Positions 60,728 through 64,000 of a stretch of 64,000 nt of DNA are shown one piece after another. Numbering within the stretch: the stretch's first letter is position 1; every line of letters begins with the position of its first letter. Location of the stretch: the NCBI GenBank assembly GCA_022428005.1, contig JAKMDI010000016.1:1-64000 (forward strand), given 5' to 3'. A program made the position numbers and the translations under genes. Source of the stretch: Flavobacteriaceae bacterium (GTDB lineage Bacteria > Bacteroidota > Bacteroidia > Flavobacteriales > Flavobacteriaceae). Under the pieces are notes generated by a model that searched no databases, had not been told where the DNA came from, and worked only from the letters and a program-made list of their open reading frames with translations.

Positions 60728-62950
60728 TTAAAACCAGAAGGTAACCTTTAGGTTTAGGCTTCTTACCCGCGGAACCCAAGGAGACCCGTCCCTTACCAAG
60801 TAGTTGTTGTTGTAGACCAAAAACAAGTTTGAAAGTCCGTTAAACCGCCATTGTAGCCTGGAGTTGATGCCGAAATTTTCGGACTGTGAGTTAAACTGAA
60901 TCAGGGTTGCCCAATAGAGTGTTTTTGTAAAAGAAAAATCGAACTTTGGACCTACCAACCAAAGTTTCGCAGTTTTGTTGAGGTGATCCAGTTGGATGGC
61001 GTCGTAATTTATTTTGATGCTGGTCAACAATGTAGGTTGGAATCTTATAAAAAAGCTATTTTCAAAAGAATATTTTGTTCCGTTATAAAATCTCCCATAG
61101 TTCTGGGCCACCTCAAAATAAAAGTTTTTGGCAGGATTAGATGAATAGTTGATTTCAAAAATTCTGCTGTGGTAGGTTTGCCCCCCCAGCAAAGGGCTGT
61201 CTTTGTTTATCCCCGTTGGATCAAAATCATTGGGGAGGTATTCGTTGGCATTATAGAGTCGCACTCCCAGTGTACTTTGATTGGTGTAGACCGTTAACAT
61301 TCGAATAAGAAAATTGTTTTCAAGAAAATCTTCCTCAGACGAATTTAACTTAAACCACAACCAGTGATTATAGGAAAATCTGTAATAATTTACCTTACCT
61401 TTTTTGGGGTAAATTTTATAAGCATAGTAGGGAGCAAATTTAGAAACCCCAATCCTACGAAGAATTCCCAAGTCTGTTCTAAAGTCATCTCCCAAATAGG
61501 AATATTCAAAATTAACTTCACTTTGTCGTGTTTCTCGGGTCAACCGAACCCCACCGCTAAAACCGTTTTCGTTTTTTAAAGGGCTAAAGGAATTATAGGT
61601 AAAAAACCTACCGTTCCATTTGTTGTCCACAGAGTTGAGATCATATTCCAGTCCCACCATACGATTGTAGGTGTCATTGGCATCTACAAAATCATAATCT
61701 TTGGCGTTTTCCCGATTGATAAACAAAAATTTTAGTGCAGACCGGTTAAATACTTTTTGATTTAGGGACAATACGGTGTTGAGGTTGGAGGGAATTTCAT
61801 TGGCGATATCATCGTTGGTGAGCATGCTCAGGAAGCCGAGTTTTAACCCATTGGAAACTTTGCCATTCAATCGCAATCCACCAATGATATCATTTTCGAT
61901 CAAATTACCGTCTATGTCTCTTGCCAAACCGATCCGGCGTGTAAAAAAAGGGGTAATGGTTCGTATGGCCCCGAAATTGGAAAAAAGATCACTGTTTTGA
62001 AGGAAAAATTGTCTTTTTTCAGGGAGTTTAATTTCAAACCTCCTGAGATTGACAAACTCGTCATCCACCTCTACCTGAGAAAAATCGGGATTATAAGTCA
62101 AATCCAAATTAAGGCCATTTCCTATGGGTATTTTCACGTCCCCCCCTACAGAGATATTTTCTGTTTTATTGTTTTCTTCAACGTTATTTTGGGTGATGGC
62201 GTTTAAGAACGGGATAAAAGAGATGTTGGCATTGGACTTCCCCAGCGGCTTTTCAAAGTTAATCTTACCCATAAAAGCCAGATTGTAGTCCTTAAACTGC
62301 TGCGGGATTTTGGCCCAGCTGGTCCTTTGGTATTCCGAGGTGTCGAACCTGAAAAAATTAAACCGCCAAGAGTCCACTCCTTTGGGAAAATTTAGGGTGG
62401 CGAGTGGGATTTTCATCTCAATAATATAATAACCAGGATAGGTTTGTCCTTCTACATCAAATTTGGCATCCCAGGTTCTATTGATGTCATTTTGGGGGGT
62501 ACTCACACCTCCATTGGAAACCAGTATATCACTCTTAACCCCCCTCATGTTGGAGCCAAACATATAGGCGATGTTTCCATCGCTAAATGTATCAAATAAA
62601 AAATTTATTTTATCAGCTGCTACCCCACTAAAATCCCATTTTAGTGATGGAATGATGTAGTCGTCCGAAACCGAAAAAGCCTTACACAACAGATAGAGGT
62701 TTTTATCATCGAAGAGTAATTTTAGTTGGGTTGGGTTGTTAAAGTCTGCGGTTACATCTGGAAAGTGTCTCCACCCAGCGTAGGTGGAGTCTGCCATTTT
62801 CCATGCATCCTCCATATCGTTGCCATCCACGGTAATTTCGGAAGTTGTGAATTTAACTTCCATTTCTGGGAAGGCATCTTGCGCCACGCTTGTAACTGCA
62901 CAGAATAATAAAAGGAGTTGGGACCCTAAAAAATAAAGATTGGTTTTCAA
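60728..62950 (-). CDS. DUF5916 outer-membrane protein with CBM9-like N-terminal domain
   Basis: A 740-residue protein. Signal peptide to about residue 24 (S-V-A-Q-D), a carbohydrate-binding family 9-like domain (about 35-225: I-T-V-D-G-N-D-M-E-D-A-W, W-R-F-N-F-F-R), then a DUF5916 beta-barrel-like part ending in a final Phe (V-T-F-W-F). It has no TonB plug. The role is unknown; glycan-related surface binding is possible. Start is TTG at 62950; upstream codons lack ATG before an in-frame stop. Confidence 0.85.
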   Translation of the reverse strand: MKTNLYFLGSQLLLLFCAVTSVAQDAFPEMEVKFTTSEITVDGNDMEDAWKMADSTYAGWRHFPDVTADFNNPTQLKLLFDDKNLYLLCKAFSVSDDYIIPSLKWDFSGVAADKINFLFDTFSDGNIAYMFGSNMRGVKSDILVSNGGVSTPQNDINRTWDAKFDVEGQTYPGYYIIEMKIPLATLNFPKGVDSWRFNFFRFDTSEYQRTSWAKIPQQFKDYNLAFMGKINFEKPLGKSNANISFIPFLNAITQNNVEENNKTENISVGGDVKIPIGNGLNLDLTYNPDFSQVEVDDEFVNLRRFEIKLPEKRQFFLQNSDLFSNFGAIRTITPFFTRRIGLARDIDGNLIENDIIGGLRLNGKVSNGLKLGFLSMLTNDDIANEIPSNLNTVLSLNQKVFNRSALKFLFINRENAKDYDFVDANDTYNRMVGLEYDLNSVDNKWNGRFFTYNSFSPLKNENGFSGGVRLTRETRQSEVNFEYSYLGDDFRTDLGILRRIGVSKFAPYYAYKIYPKKGKVNYYRFSYNHWLWFKLNSSEEDFLENNFLIRMLTVYTNQSTLGVRLYNANEYLPNDFDPTGINKDSPLLGGQTYHSRIFEINYSSNPAKNFYFEVAQNYGRFYNGTKYSFENSFFIRFQPTLLTSIKINYDAIQLDHLNKTAKLWLVGPKFDFSFTKTLYWATLIQFNSQSENFGINSRLQWRFNGLSNLFLVYNNNYLVRDGSPWVPRVRSLNLKVTFWF

Positions 62951-63001
62951 AGTTTCTTTTCTAACTTCCTGTTTTTGGGTTTCAGGAAAAATCTATTTCC
63001 G

Positions 63002-63009
63002 CAAAATTA
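63002..63009 (-). promoter_or_regulatory. -7 promoter box of the DUF5916 gene
   Basis: TAATTTTG on the minus strand, 51 bases before the TTG start at 62950. Confidence 0.4.
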
Positions 63010-63080
63010 AACAATCAAAATCGAAAAGCATTAAAAAGCATTTAATAGGTGAAAAAAAATGTATTTGGCGTTGTACTTTT

Positions 63081-64000
63081 CTAATCAATCCTCATATTTT
63101 TTAGGTGGTTCAAAAGGGCTGTTGACATTTCTTTTTTGGTATTTTGGAAATCTTGATCATTGAAAAGGTCGGTCCATTCCTCAGGATCGTTTTTTAGATC
63201 ATAGAGTTCACCGGTGAGGATGTCTTGGTCCGAATAATCGTTGGCATTTTTCTTTCTTTTAAATACTAAAATCAGTTTGTGGGAGGCATTACGCCACATG
63301 AACGCGGCTTCACCCGCTCTTTCGTGCAAAGCAGAGAATGAAGCGGCCCTTGATTCGGATCCCAGTAAATTTATTCCCGGTAATGAACGCTCAGGGGCAA
63401 TATCGGCAGCGTGTAGTAGGGTAGGGAGCAGGTCTATATTTTCGGTGGGGCTCGAATCAATACTGTTTTTTTGAATGGATTTTGGTAATGCGCTACCTGC
63501 CAATATCATGGGGATCTTAACACTTCCATCATAAAGATTGTATTTATTAAATCGGTAAAAACGGTCTCCCAGCATTTCACCATGGTCGGAGGTATATACA
63601 ATGATTGTGTTTTCGAGTAGGCCCTTTTTTTCAAGTTTTTTCAGCACCCTTCCCATCATATCGTCTATCCATGTGATGTTGGCATAGTAGCGCATGGTCA
63701 TCAATTTCCATTCTGTTTCAGAAGCATTTTTCCAATAGTTTTCATAAAGGTCTCTTCTGTTGACACCCTCGGCATGTGGTGAGTAATCTTTGGTCCAGTT
63801 GGGTTGCTGGGCATAAGAAATTGAGTCTAGATCGTAGCGCTCCTCGAAGCCTTCAGGCACATTGTGTCCTGCGTGGGGTTTCATGTAGGACAGATAAAAA
63901 AACAGGGGTCTATTATCCTCTCTTTGGTCGATGTACTTTATGGCTTGCTGGGTGATCCATCCGTCCCTATGGTCTTCCTCTTTTAATTTGCTGGTAAACC
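63081..64000 (-). CDS. Sulfatase, C-terminal part (5' end outside window)
   Basis: About 306 residues visible. The frame continues from a Met at 63884 through to the window edge without a stop, reading upstream of that Met as R-P-L-F-F-Y-L-S-Y, so the gene extends beyond 64000. Sulfatase motifs include Y-L-S-Y-M-K-P-H, W-I-D-D-M-M-G-R-V-L, Y-T-S-D-H-G-E-M-L-G-D (metal-binding Asp-His) and D-L-K-N-D-P-E-E-W-T-D-L. The catalytic C/S-x-P-x-R motif lies outside. Likely releases sulfate from algal polysaccharides or similar esters. The formylglycine-maker candidate is 25 kb away at 37462-38502. Confidence 0.9.
   Translation of the reverse strand, partial: FTSKLKEEDHRDGWITQQAIKYIDQREDNRPLFFYLSYMKPHAGHNVPEGFEERYDLDSISYAQQPNWTKDYSPHAEGVNRRDLYENYWKNASETEWKLMTMRYYANITWIDDMMGRVLKKLEKKGLLENTIIVYTSDHGEMLGDRFYRFNKYNLYDGSVKIPMILAGSALPKSIQKNSIDSSPTENIDLLPTLLHAADIAPERSLPGINLLGSESRAASFSALHERAGEAAFMWRNASHKLILVFKRKKNANDYSDQDILTGELYDLKNDPEEWTDLFNDQDFQNTKKEMSTALLNHLKNMRID

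Overview
The window reads as a chromosomal segment of a member of the Flavobacteriaceae (Bacteroidota), probably marine. The reasons are a type IX secretion (T9SS) sorting tail on a large metalloprotease, TonB-dependent receptors with carboxypeptidase-like N-terminal domains, a DUF5916 outer-membrane protein, an S16 ribosomal protein with a long acidic tail, almost no Shine-Dalgarno sequences, and repeated use of the Bacteroidota -7 promoter motif TAnnTTTG directly upstream of genes. The genus cannot be fixed from the sequence alone. There is no rRNA operon, intact insertion sequence, prophage or CRISPR array. Three tRNA genes are present: Leu-CAA, Gly-GCC and Leu-TAA.

Layout. 1-4113: tail of a cytochrome c oxidase cluster (two subunit III genes, subunit IV, a cysteine-free SCO-like protein, SCO, DUF420, a small CxxC membrane protein). 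4196-9962: MacAB-TolC-like exporter operon with an ATPase, two permeases, adaptor and outer-membrane channel. 10016-18385: tsaB, a NifU-type scaffold, a gamma-carbonic-anhydrase-like protein, and the minus-strand envelope operon nadK / DUF6089 / uppS / bamA / two ompH genes. 18498-27470: pdxJ with an alpha/beta hydrolase, a GNAT enzyme with aspartate kinase, then minus-strand housekeeping genes (2-hydroxyacid dehydrogenase, mgtE, rsmA, DUF4286, serS, ribF). 27523-32114: a 1305-residue secreted metalloprotease and an overlapping lipoprotein gene. 32104-34372: pth, rplY, prs. 34482-35265: tRNA-Leu followed by about 650 bp of apparent gene debris.

35266-45496 is the most accessory part. It holds a TAT-exported GMC oxidoreductase with its small subunit, a lipoprotein with the catalytic cysteine pair of formylglycine-generating enzyme, a His-rich metal-uptake-like cluster with a TonB receptor, and a Rieske lipoprotein divergent from a second TonB receptor across a 28-bp near-perfect palindrome. 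45499-60364 returns to core genes: rimM-rpsP, tig-clpP-clpX, a GH3-like enzyme, DUF2797, an RluF-like pseudouridine synthase, a queuosine-precursor transporter, sppA, a folK-nucleoside-kinase fusion, a TrmH-type methylase, mutS. 60498-64000: two tRNAs, a DUF5916 outer-membrane protein and the C-terminal part of a sulfatase cut by the window edge.

The genome is compact. Operon neighbours often overlap by ATGA, and several convergent pairs share bases of their stop codons. The most unusual items I could support are a nested RNA structure ending one base before the DUF6089 start codon, the palindrome at 43053-43080, two genes whose -7 box lies only 4 bases from the start codon (candidate leaderless mRNAs), the lipoprotein FGE, and the metal cluster. 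I did not find a clearly new multi-gene defence or mobile system.
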